From the NCBI GenBank assembly GCA_022736715.1, contig DZDJ01000016.1, forward strand, positions 1-62,441: DNA of 62,441 nt. The letters are read 5' to 3'. The DNA is from Edaphobacter aggregans (GTDB lineage: Bacteria; Acidobacteriota; Terriglobia; Terriglobales; Acidobacteriaceae). Positions 38,458-46,832 of the stretch are shown one piece after another. A program made the translations under genes and the position numbers. The notes beneath the pieces were generated by a model. It did no database searches and had not been told where the DNA came from. It saw only the letters and a list, made by a program, of their open reading frames with translations. Every line of letters begins with the position of its first letter. The stretch's first letter is position 1.

Positions 38458-39894
38458 CTACTCCTTCATGCGCTTGCGGATTTCAATATTCAGCCGCTTG
38501 ATCTTCTGGTTGAGAGTGGAGAGCGGAATCTTGAACTGCTCGGCGGCTTCGGTCTGGTTCCAGTTGCAGCGTTCCAGCATGTCTACGATAATGCGGCGCT
38601 CGATCTCTTCCATAATATCGAAGAGCGAGGAGTCCGGCCGGTGCTCCAGCAGGCTGCTGGAGAAGTTGCGTCCGGTCAGGTGCCCCGGCAACAGGTCCAC
38701 GCCAATCACCGGGCCTGCGGAAAGCACCACGCCGCGTTCGATGATGTTTTCCAGCTCGCGCACATTGCCCGGCCAGTCGTAGTCCAGCAGCACGCGCATG
38801 GCTTCTGGAGCGAGCGTGCGCGTGGAAACGCCGTTTTCCTCTGCATAGTACTTCAGGAAGTGCCCGGCCAGCAGAGGAATGTCATCGCGGCGGTTGCGCA
38901 GCGGAGGCAGTTCGAGGGAGATGACATTGAGCCGGTAGAAAAGGTCTTCGCGGAATTTGCCTTCACGCACGGCCTGGCGCAGATCGACGTTGGTGGCGGC
39001 GATGATGCGCACATCTACCTGAATCTCCTGCACGCCGCCGAGGTGCATGAAGCGGCGGTCCTGCAACACACGCAGCACTTTGGCCTGCGTTTCCATGCTC
39101 ATGTTGCCGATTTCATCCAGAAAGAGCGTGCCGCCATTGGCGACCTCAAACAGGCCCTTCTTGGCGGCCATGGCCGAGGTGAAGGCCCCTTTTTCATGGC
39201 CGAAGAGGGTGGATTCCAGCAGATCGGTGGGCATGGAGCCGGTGTTGACGGGGACAAACGGCTTGTCGCGGCGCGGTGAGTTGGCATGCAGCGCCTTGGC
39301 GATCAGCTCCTTGCCAGTGCCGCTTTCGCCCAGGATGAGCACGGTGGAGCGGCTGGGCGCCACCTGCGCAACAAGGTCAAAGAGGCGCAGCATGGGATCG
39401 CTTTTGCCCACGATGTTCTCAAAGTTATAGCGCTGCTTCAGTGCCCGCTTGAGCTGGATGACCTCCTGCTCGGCGCGATGGCGGGCAATGGCGGAACGAA
39501 TGTCGGCCAGCAGCTTTTCATTGTCCCAGGGCTTCTGGACAAAATTTTCCGCACCAGCGCGGATGGCGTCGATCACATTGCCGACGGTGCCGTAGGCCGT
39601 AATCATGATGATGGGCAGGCCGGGTTGGTGTTCGAGCAGTTGCGGCAGAACTTCCAGCCCGTTCTGCCCGGGCAGGGCCAGATCCAGCAGCACCAGATCA
39701 TAGGGAGAGCGAGTGGCCTTTTCCAGGCCGCTTTCCCCGTCGAAGGCCATTTCCACCTGGAAGCCTTCGAAGGTCAACAGGGTCTCCAGCGACTCGCGGA
39801 TGCCCGCTTCGTCGTCAATAATTAATATCCGCCCTGCATGCTCCGTGCTCATGGGCTGTGCCTTTGCCGTAGAGGTGAATGTGGCATCAGGCAT
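38458..39894 (-). CDS. NtrC-family sigma-54-dependent response regulator
   Basis: A 478-aa three-domain regulator. The receiver has phospho-acceptor Asp71 (LLDLALPG) and Lys121. The AAA+ domain has Walker A GESGTGKE (residues 189-196) and Walker B GGTLFLDEIG. The sigma-54 contact loop reads GAFTSA (236-241) in place of GAFTGA. A Fis-type helix-turn-helix ends the protein (NWNQTEAAEQFKIPLSTLNQKIKRLNI). The start overlaps the end of the kinase gene by 8 nt. The partner is the PDZ/7TM kinase; targets are unknown, with the downstream Mla genes as candidates by position. Confidence 0.9.
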   Translation of the reverse strand: MPDATFTSTAKAQPMSTEHAGRILIIDDEAGIRESLETLLTFEGFQVEMAFDGESGLEKATRSPYDLVLLDLALPGQNGLEVLPQLLEHQPGLPIIMITAYGTVGNVIDAIRAGAENFVQKPWDNEKLLADIRSAIARHRAEQEVIQLKRALKQRYNFENIVGKSDPMLRLFDLVAQVAPSRSTVLILGESGTGKELIAKALHANSPRRDKPFVPVNTGSMPTDLLESTLFGHEKGAFTSAMAAKKGLFEVANGGTLFLDEIGNMSMETQAKVLRVLQDRRFMHLGGVQEIQVDVRIIAATNVDLRQAVREGKFREDLFYRLNVISLELPPLRNRRDDIPLLAGHFLKYYAEENGVSTRTLAPEAMRVLLDYDWPGNVRELENIIERGVVLSAGPVIGVDLLPGHLTGRNFSSSLLEHRPDSSLFDIMEEIERRIIVDMLERCNWNQTEAAEQFKIPLSTLNQKIKRLNIEIRKRMKE

Positions 39895-42796
39895 GGATCG
39901 TATTCCCCTGGGTCAATGTTGCGGCTGTTCTGGTGGTCTTGCCGGCTGCCGCTGCGCCTTTCAGCATTGGAAATTCAAGCTGAAATACAGTGCCTTCGCC
40001 CACATGGCTCTCCACGCGGATTTTGCCTGCGTGTTCCTGAATAATGCCGTAGGTAACTGCCAAACCAAGCCCGGTACCGCGCCGCTCGCCTTCTTTGGGC
40101 GCGCTTTTGGTGGTAAAGAATGGATCGTAGATCTTCTGCATATTTTCTGGGGTAATGCCGGAGCCGGTGTCCTGCACCACAACTCCGACGTGGCCATTGC
40201 TGACGGTCCTGACAAGGAGCGTGCCACCGCTGGTCATGGCGTCCTTGGCGTTCAAAAACAGATTGAGAAAGACCTGCTGCAGCTTGCCCTGGTTGCCATG
40301 AATGGGCGGCAAGGCCTCTTCCAGCGAAGTTTCCACCTTGACCTGCGCCGTTTTGAACTGATGCTCCAGCAGCACCAGCGTTTCGCGGATGACATGATTC
40401 AGGTCGACACTGGTGAACTCCACCGCGCTCGTGCGGGAGAAATTCAGCAGACCATTGACGATCTCCGAAGCGCGGAAGGTCTGCTGCGTGATCTTTTCAA
40501 GCAGCGGCCCCACCTTCTCATCGCCGCGGGCATGCTTGGTCAGCATCTGCGTATACGAGGAGATGACAGCCAGCGGCGTGTTCACCTCATGCGCAACGCC
40601 AGCGGCCAGCAGGCCAATGGAGGAGAGTTTTTCCGCCTGCGTCAACTGCGCTTCCAGCTGGATGCGGTCGGTGATGTCATCCAGAAGAATAATGCGGCCG
40701 ATGGTCTCAAAATCGCGCGTCACCAGCGGGGCAATGGCGATGTTGGCCACGCGCTGCTCTCCGGCTGGAGTGGCCATGCGGAACTTGTAGAGATTGTGGA
40801 CCCCGGCGTCATTCCGCGCGCGGTCGAATTCGGCCATGAATTCGGCCGGAAAGAGCTTTGAAATCGGCTGCCCCAGCGCTTCTGCGCGCGAGGTGGCGTA
40901 CAGCACTTCCATCTGCGCATTCCAGCTCTCGACGCGGTCTTCGAGATCGACAGCCAGGATGCCGATGTTGATGGATTCCACAATATTTTCGCTGAAATCT
41001 TTCAGGCGCTCGTACTCGGAGATCTTTTTCTCCAGCCGGCTGTAGAGGCGCGCATTCTGAATGGCGATGCCAATGTAACCGGCCAGCGATTCCAGCAGTT
41101 CCATGTCTTCGCTGGAGAGGAAGTCTCCGCCGACGGTGCGGCCCAGTCCGATGACGGCAATGGTACGCTCCTGCACCCGGCACGGCAGGTAGTAGTTCAG
41201 ATCCAGCAGGCTGGCCGTCCGCCGTTCGGACTCGGACAGATGCAGGGCCTGCTGCGGATTGTCGAGGAAGATGTGGCTGCCGGCGTCCGGCTGGTCAAAG
41301 TCCAGGAAGCCGAGGTCGAAGGTATCGGCGCGTTGCACCACCGTTTCGGGAATGCCGTGCGCGTCCTCCAGCGTGTAGCCGGTGGCGGCGTCATTGGCCA
41401 CAAACACAGCCGTCCGCGAGACCAGCAGCGTGCGCGGGAGCTGATCGACAATCGCGTCCACCAGCGTGCGCAGATCGGTGTGGGTGTTCAGTTCGCGGCC
41501 GAACTCGATCAGTGTCTGGCGGTAGTCATAGCGCTTGCGGTCAAAGACGCGGTCGACGCGTTCCTGAATGGTGCGTTTGATGGGGTCAAAGAGCTGCGCC
41601 GTGATGATGATGGCTGCCAGCAGACCCCAGACGCCCGCGCTGGGCAGCTTGGCGCGCGTGATCTCTGCAGCGAGGGCAACCACGCCGAAGTAGAGGCCGA
41701 CCAGCGCCGCCGTTGCCAGGGAATAGGTGACACCGCGCTTGAAGATCAGGTCAACGTCCATCAGCCGGTAACGCACGATGGCGTAGCTGAAGGTGAGCGG
41801 CAGAAAGACCAGTGACAACCCGGCGAGCTTGGTGATGAGGTCCGAGACCGGAACATCGCTCAGGTATGGGACCACGTAGAAAAGCGTGAAGGGCAGTACG
41901 GCCAGCAGCGTGCCGCGGGTGAGCCATTTGAGCTGCTGGCGGCGCAGCGGAATCTCTGTCCTGCGGTAGCTGACAAAGAAGACGACGGCGGCGATGACAT
42001 AGTAAAGCGCCAGGTAGCCAAGCCCGATCTGGTCAATGCGGTGCTTGAGCACTTCCGTTGCCGACCAGAGCGATAGCGCGGCGACATTCAGCCCCAGGAA
42101 GAGAATGCCGGGAAGGTAAATGAGCCCGACGAACCAGCGCCTGCGATGCAGGATGGAGCGCTCTTCCGGAAAGGTCATGGCAAAGTGCAGGAACAGCGCA
42201 GGCTGCAGCGCCTTGGCCAGCAGATTGCCCCAGTAGATGGCCCAGTCAAACTCGTTGAGCTTGCCTGTGTAGTGGAAGGCGTACAGCACGAACGAGGCCA
42301 GGCAGAAGATGTAGAAATGGGTCGATTTCGGCGCAGTCCAGCGCCGGAAGAGCACATACAGGCCGATGAGCAGATAGACCAGCGCAATGAAGCGCGTCAC
42401 CTGGTTGATGCTGCGGTCAGCCGGTTGCAGGATGACCGGGGTGACCAGTTGCACCGGCAGTCCGGTCTGCAGATCGGTACGAACCAGCGTATAGGTGGCC
42501 TTGCCGTAAATGCCCGTGCGGAACATCTCTCGCACCAGAGAGGCGATGCGTGTGGTTGGCTGATCATTGGCCGCGATCAGCAGGTCGCCGGTCTTGATGC
42601 CGGCGCGCTGCCCAGGACTGTCCGGCAGCACCCGCTCGGCCTTCAGGCCGCCATGAGCCTCAACCCACCAGACGCCGTCCTCCGGGAGTTGAAACGAATT
42701 TTCCTTGTTGAAGTTGATTACCACCAAAGCCACAGCCGCCACCGTAACCAAAGCGAGCAGTACGGCAGTGAAGCGGATTTGGTTGAACTTCAGCAT
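39887..42796 (-). CDS. Membrane sensor histidine kinase: PDZ, multi-span sensor, GAF, PAS, HisKA, HATPase
   Basis: A 969-aa kinase. An N-terminal span (about 10-28) is followed by a periplasmic PDZ-like domain (about 40-120, GGLKAERVLPDSPGQRAGIKTGDLLIAAND), then about eight further spans (about 130-390), GAF (about 430-600), PAS (about 615-720), HisKA with His736 (LLAAGVAHEVNTPLAVISSY), and a HATPase with DTGSGI and RGTGLGLAVTYGI. A PDZ domain in a sensor suggests it reads peptides or partner proteins in the periplasm. It is coupled by overlap to the NtrC-type regulator. The ATG start is 42796. Confidence 0.88.
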   Translation of the reverse strand: MLKFNQIRFTAVLLALVTVAAVALVVINFNKENSFQLPEDGVWWVEAHGGLKAERVLPDSPGQRAGIKTGDLLIAANDQPTTRIASLVREMFRTGIYGKATYTLVRTDLQTGLPVQLVTPVILQPADRSINQVTRFIALVYLLIGLYVLFRRWTAPKSTHFYIFCLASFVLYAFHYTGKLNEFDWAIYWGNLLAKALQPALFLHFAMTFPEERSILHRRRWFVGLIYLPGILFLGLNVAALSLWSATEVLKHRIDQIGLGYLALYYVIAAVVFFVSYRRTEIPLRRQQLKWLTRGTLLAVLPFTLFYVVPYLSDVPVSDLITKLAGLSLVFLPLTFSYAIVRYRLMDVDLIFKRGVTYSLATAALVGLYFGVVALAAEITRAKLPSAGVWGLLAAIIITAQLFDPIKRTIQERVDRVFDRKRYDYRQTLIEFGRELNTHTDLRTLVDAIVDQLPRTLLVSRTAVFVANDAATGYTLEDAHGIPETVVQRADTFDLGFLDFDQPDAGSHIFLDNPQQALHLSESERRTASLLDLNYYLPCRVQERTIAVIGLGRTVGGDFLSSEDMELLESLAGYIGIAIQNARLYSRLEKKISEYERLKDFSENIVESINIGILAVDLEDRVESWNAQMEVLYATSRAEALGQPISKLFPAEFMAEFDRARNDAGVHNLYKFRMATPAGEQRVANIAIAPLVTRDFETIGRIILLDDITDRIQLEAQLTQAEKLSSIGLLAAGVAHEVNTPLAVISSYTQMLTKHARGDEKVGPLLEKITQQTFRASEIVNGLLNFSRTSAVEFTSVDLNHVIRETLVLLEHQFKTAQVKVETSLEEALPPIHGNQGKLQQVFLNLFLNAKDAMTSGGTLLVRTVSNGHVGVVVQDTGSGITPENMQKIYDPFFTTKSAPKEGERRGTGLGLAVTYGIIQEHAGKIRVESHVGEGTVFQLEFPMLKGAAAAGKTTRTAATLTQGNTIHA

Positions 42797-43242
42797 GACT
42801 TTTGACCGGCCCCGGAGTCACAAATGGCAACAGCGCAATGTTTCGTGTATTGCAAAGCTGAGCACGTAGTATGCCAAGATCGCGTTTCAGCCCTACAATT
42901 CACGGAATCTATAGTTCCCCCTCTATTTTGAGAGTCTTAGATGTTCCGGGTCAGGTGAGTGCCAGTCGTAGAATGAGAAATTCATATCCCAATATGAATT
43001 TCTGTATATTTCACACAGGAAGACCCAACACCTTCTGCGAACCCTGCAACAGTGTACGCCTTCTTCCTGCATTTGTTGAATTTTTCGGCAGACAATGCCG
43101 GAGCCAGAGGGCGGCGTGGAGGAGACAGGCAGTTCTTCTGGTAACTATCCCGGCATCTTTCGTTTTTTTTGAGCGTTATTTATTGCTTTCTCCGGAGTTG
43201 CCCTTGACCTCAGGGTGGGGTGCCGGACAACAATAGAGAATC
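42797..43242. other. Intergenic region between kinase and argD
   Basis: 446 bp between two divergent genes. It must hold promoters for both. The one structured feature is the 26-bp dyad at 42977-43002. A frame for 121 residues runs through it on the plus strand (42871-43236) but has no ribosome-binding site and no recognisable composition, so I do not count it as a gene. Confidence 0.6.
42977..43002. promoter_or_regulatory. Perfect 11-bp dyad, possible operator
   Basis: GAAATTCATAT and its exact complement flank a 4-nt spacer (CCCA). The A/T-rich composition makes it unlike a terminator and more like a binding site for a dimeric regulator in the kinase/argD divergent region. The regulator is unknown. 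Confidence 0.55.
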
Positions 43243-44529
43243 ATGGACTTTCAACCGCAGGACGAGACTGCGGACTCTATTATCAGCAGAGACAACGAGT
43301 ACCTCCTTCCGGTTTACTCCCGATACGCTGTCGCATTGGAACGCGGCGAGGGTGTCTATCTGTACGATACTGATGGGCGCCGCTATCTGGATTTAATGGC
43401 CGGTCTGGGGGTAAATGCCCTGGGCCACGCGCACCCCCGCATGGTGGCGGCTTTTGCCGATCAGGCGGCCAGGGTGGTGCATCTTTCCCCGCAGTACAGC
43501 AGCCGTTTTCCGGGCAAGCTGGCGGAGAAACTTTGCTCTCTGACGCAGGGAGCCGCAGGAGCGGGTTCGGGCCTGAGCGGGGTGTTTTACTCCACGGGCG
43601 GGTCGGAGGCCGTGGAAGGAGCTTTGAAGCTGGCGCGTTCGGTGGCACACAAGCGATTTGGCGCTGGCAAGTATGGGGTTGTTTCATTGCTGGGGTCGTA
43701 TCATGGGCGCACCTATGGATCGCTCTCGGTGACGGGCCAGGCGAAGTACCGCGATGATTTTGAGCCTGGGTTGCCGGGCGTGCAATTCATACAGCGCAAC
43801 AACATTGCAGAGTTGCGGGCGGCCGTCAACGACAGCACCTGCGCCATTCTGGTTGAGCCGATTCTGGGCGAGGGTGGCGTGTATGAGTGCACGCGGGAGT
43901 TTCTGGCCGAGGCGCGCCGGTTGGCGGATGCGCACAATGCTTTGCTGATCTTCGACGAGATTCAGTGCGGACTGGGCCGTACCGGACGCTGGTTTGCCTA
44001 CGAAAGCTATGGCATTGAGCCGGATGTGCTGATACTGGGCAAGCCTCTGGGCGGAGGCGTTCCGCTGAGCGCCATTCTGGTGAAGAAGGAGTTCTTCCAT
44101 GGGCTGGGGCTGGCCAAGCATGGCAGCACGCTGGGCGGCAGTCCGCTGGCATGTCGGCTGGGGCTGGAGTTCCTGTCGGTGGTGGAAGAGGAAAATCTTC
44201 TGCCGCAGGTGCGGGAGACGGGTGCGTACCTGCGCCAGCAACTGCTGGCACTGACTGAGGCACACAGCTTTGTGGTGGAGGCCCGCGGCCAAGGGCTGTT
44301 GCAGGCGCTGGAGCTGCGCGGGCCGGGACGTCCGCTGGCGGAGGCGGCACTGGAGCAGGGCGTGATGCTGAACTGCATTCAGGGGAATATCATTCGCTTC
44401 CTGCCCTCGTTTCTGCTGAAGCGGGAGCATGTGGACACTGCAATTGCGGTGCTGGACAAGCTGCTGCGGGAGGCTTCAGCCGGGTTGCCTGTGGCTCCAC
44501 AGGCTGCGACTACGATGGCATCGGTCTAA
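43243..44529 (+). CDS. argD: Acetylornithine/succinyldiaminopimelate aminotransferase
   Basis: A 428-aa class-III PLP aminotransferase. GGSEAVEGALKLAR, SYHGRTYGSLSVTG, LLIFDEIQCGLGRTGRWFAYE and the PLP lysine Lys267 (ILGKPLGGGVPLSA) match ArgD, which makes N-acetylornithine in arginine synthesis and can act in lysine synthesis. Other class-III enzymes (ornithine or GABA aminotransferases) are related, so the exact substrate is likely but not proven. It is a single gene with its own terminator downstream, and no other arg gene is near. Confidence 0.85.
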   Translation: MDFQPQDETADSIISRDNEYLLPVYSRYAVALERGEGVYLYDTDGRRYLDLMAGLGVNALGHAHPRMVAAFADQAARVVHLSPQYSSRFPGKLAEKLCSLTQGAAGAGSGLSGVFYSTGGSEAVEGALKLARSVAHKRFGAGKYGVVSLLGSYHGRTYGSLSVTGQAKYRDDFEPGLPGVQFIQRNNIAELRAAVNDSTCAILVEPILGEGGVYECTREFLAEARRLADAHNALLIFDEIQCGLGRTGRWFAYESYGIEPDVLILGKPLGGGVPLSAILVKKEFFHGLGLAKHGSTLGGSPLACRLGLEFLSVVEEENLLPQVRETGAYLRQQLLALTEAHSFVVEARGQGLLQALELRGPGRPLAEAALEQGVMLNCIQGNIIRFLPSFLLKREHVDTAIAVLDKLLREASAGLPVAPQAATTMASV

Positions 44530-44559
44530 AAGACCGCGCATCAAAACAAGGCAATACCG

Positions 44560-44593
44560 AAAGCCCCGCTGAGCGATTGCAGCGGGGCTTTTT
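44560..44593 (+). terminator. Intrinsic terminator of argD
   Basis: AAAGCCCCGCTG pairs perfectly with its complement around an 8-nt loop and ends in a T-run. It lies 31 bp after the argD stop codon. Confidence 0.93.
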
Positions 44594-44730
44594 ATCTGGC
44601 TGTAGCTTCTTGCTGCTGTTTCCTTCTTTGGATGCCCGATTGCAGGCATCCTCAGTTTTCGATTGCGCGTCCAATCAGGACAGGCGCATGATGCGTGGTC
44701 GGGCTTTTTGAGGGGGGCGAGTTGAGCACG

Positions 44731-45666
44731 ATGCCAGAAGTGGGGCGGAAAGGGGCCGGCATGGGGTTGGCCGCCTGGATGACAGCAGGCAGCGAGCCCT
44801 ATCCGGTGGAAAGCCATTCGGTGATGGTGGACGGCGCCCGGATGCACTATGTGAAGGCCGGCTCCGGTCCGGCCCTGGTGCTGGTGCATGGCATCATCGG
44901 CTCGTCCTATTCCTGGCGGTACAACCTGCAGTCGCTGGCTCAGGTGGCAACCGTATATGCGGTTGATTTGTTGGGGCTTGGGCAGTCGGAGCGGGTTCTG
45001 GGGCTGGATGCCAGCATGAAGGCGACGGCGGACCGGGTGGTGAAGTTTCTGGACGCGGCGGGTTTGCGCCGGGCGGACATTCTGGGCACGTCACATGGTG
45101 GAGCGATTACCATGCTGGCGGCGGCCAGGTATCCGAAGCGCTTTGGCCGGACGGTGCTGGTGGCGCCAGCCAATCCGTTTTCTGACCAGTCGGATGCGAT
45201 TATTCGCTTCTACCGGAGTTCCCTGGGCAAGTGGTTTGCGCTGCATGTTGCGAATTTGCCGCCGGCGTTGCAGCAGATTGCGCTGGGGCGGATGTATGGA
45301 AATCCGGAGCGGGTGACGCCGGGGACACTGGAAAACTATATGGCCGCGCTGCGGGTGCCGGGGACGGCCGAGCATGTGATGAACATTCTCTCCAATTGGT
45401 TTGAGGACATGAATGCGGTGCGGGATGCGCTGGAGGGGTTGGCGGAAAAGCCGGTTCTGCTGCTGTGGGGAGACAAGGACCGGGCGGTGAGCCTGGAGTC
45501 TGCCTACCAGTTGCAGAAGAAGCTGCCGAAGTCGAAACTGACGGTGCTGAGTGGAACCGGACATCTGCCGTATGAAGAGCTGCCGGGCGAGTTCAACCGG
45601 GCGGTGAAGAGCTGGCTGGATGGAGTGGCGCGGCGGAGGCATGGCATCAAGCTGGTTCGCTCGTAG
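44731..45666 (+). CDS. Alpha/beta hydrolase
   Basis: A 311-aa hydrolase without a clear signal peptide. LVLVHGIIGSSYSWR (oxyanion), nucleophile elbow GTSHGG, acid in LLWGDKDRAVS and the catalytic His in SGTGHLPYEELPGEF are all present. The fold is shared by haloalkane dehalogenases, epoxide hydrolases and C-C hydrolases, and the sequence does not decide between them. ATG 44731 follows a GGGGGG-GAG stretch; ATG 44761 and an upstream start at 44695 are possible. It is separated from argD by a terminator, so it has its own promoter. Confidence 0.78.
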   Translation: MPEVGRKGAGMGLAAWMTAGSEPYPVESHSVMVDGARMHYVKAGSGPALVLVHGIIGSSYSWRYNLQSLAQVATVYAVDLLGLGQSERVLGLDASMKATADRVVKFLDAAGLRRADILGTSHGGAITMLAAARYPKRFGRTVLVAPANPFSDQSDAIIRFYRSSLGKWFALHVANLPPALQQIALGRMYGNPERVTPGTLENYMAALRVPGTAEHVMNILSNWFEDMNAVRDALEGLAEKPVLLLWGDKDRAVSLESAYQLQKKLPKSKLTVLSGTGHLPYEELPGEFNRAVKSWLDGVARRRHGIKLVRS

Positions 45667-45884
45667 GGACTGCCGGACTGGGGTGATGTTCCGGGTACGA
45701 AGCAAAAAATAAACTTTTCCGCTGGAAATACATGCTGCTGCAACACTGCGTTGATAGGACTGGACTTGGACGCTGAATCTGGGGGCGGAAGCCTGGGACG
45801 TGCCCGTCGGGACTGTTGGTGCGCTGAATCTTCGGGGGGAAGGTGCGCGTCCAATCTACCAGCACGAAAGGTGTACGGAAGAAT

Positions 45885-46832
45885 ATGCAGCGCAATCAGC
45901 ACCGCATCCACCTTGCCAGCAAGGCCCGGCAGTTCAGTGTATTAGTCGGCCAATCGGTTGTGAACCCGGTACATGGAGAAACACGGCATGTTGTGACGCC
46001 ACGGCCAGGAGAACTGGGGCTGACCTTCATTGGGCACTCGAGTTTTCTGATGCAGATGCAGGGGCGGACGCTGGTGGTGGATCCGAATTTTGCCCGCTGG
46101 CTGGTGGTGCTGAAGCGTCAGCGCAAGCCAGGGATTGCGTTGCGCGATCTGCCTGCGGTGGACGTGGTGCTGCTGACGCATGCGCACATGGACCATCTGC
46201 ACAAGCCATCGCTGCGCCGCATTGTGCAGCAGGCGATTGCGAAAACCGGAGTGGCCCCGATTGCGATTACGCCGCTGCATGTGGGGGACCTGGTGGCGGA
46301 GATGGGCTTCCGCGAGGTACGCGAGCTGGACTGGTGGCAGAGCAGCAACGTGCTGGGCATGGAGATTGTGCATACTCCGGCGCGGCACTGGGGCGCGCGC
46401 ATGGTGAGCGATACGCACCGCGGCTTTGGCGGTTATGTGGTGCGCGCCGGGGAGCACTCCATTTATCACGCGGGTGATACGGCATACTTTCCGGGATTTC
46501 GTGAGATTGGCGAGCGGCTGCGTCCGGAGATTGCGCTGTTGCCGATTGGCGCGTACAGCCCGGAGCATTTCCGCAATGTGCATGCCAGCCCGGAGGATTC
46601 GCTGCGCGGTTTTCAGGAGATGGGCTCGCGCTGGATGGTGCCGATGCACTATGGCACGTTCCGCTTGTCGCATGAGCCGATGGAAGAGCCGGTGCCGCGG
46701 TTGCTGGTGGCGGCGCACCAGGCTGGCGTGCGCGATCAGGTGCGCGTACTGCAGGAAGGCGTGACAAAGTTCTTTACTCCGGAGTCGTCGGAGGCTTCGG
46801 AAGCGTTACGGCGGGCGGGCAATCATCGCTGA
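45885..46832 (+). CDS. Metallo-beta-lactamase-fold hydrolase, UlaG/NAPE-PLD-like
   Basis: A 315-aa zinc hydrolase. The metal motif is LLTHAHMDHLH (HxHxDH), preceded by FIGHSSFLMQ and followed by TPARHWGAR, YHAGDTAYFPGF and PMHYGTFRLSHEP, the layout of the NAPE-PLD/UlaG branch that cleaves phosphodiester or lactone bonds. The substrate is unknown. ATG 45885 has GGAAGA upstream; the frame begins at 45843. Its end overlaps the convergent glycerate kinase gene by 10 bp. Confidence 0.83.
   Translation: MQRNQHRIHLASKARQFSVLVGQSVVNPVHGETRHVVTPRPGELGLTFIGHSSFLMQMQGRTLVVDPNFARWLVVLKRQRKPGIALRDLPAVDVVLLTHAHMDHLHKPSLRRIVQQAIAKTGVAPIAITPLHVGDLVAEMGFREVRELDWWQSSNVLGMEIVHTPARHWGARMVSDTHRGFGGYVVRAGEHSIYHAGDTAYFPGFREIGERLRPEIALLPIGAYSPEHFRNVHASPEDSLRGFQEMGSRWMVPMHYGTFRLSHEPMEEPVPRLLVAAHQAGVRDQVRVLQEGVTKFFTPESSEASEALRRAGNHR

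Noticed and set aside
42871-43236. 121-residue frame before argD
   Set aside because: No ribosome-binding site, atypical composition, and it runs through a likely regulatory region with the 26-bp dyad.
45770-45842. Imperfect direct repeat around GCTGAATCT ahead of the metallo-hydrolase gene
   Set aside because: GCTGAATCTGGGGGCGGAAG and GCTGAATCTTCGGGGGGAAG resemble each other but are degenerate and lack a context; not enough to call a site.
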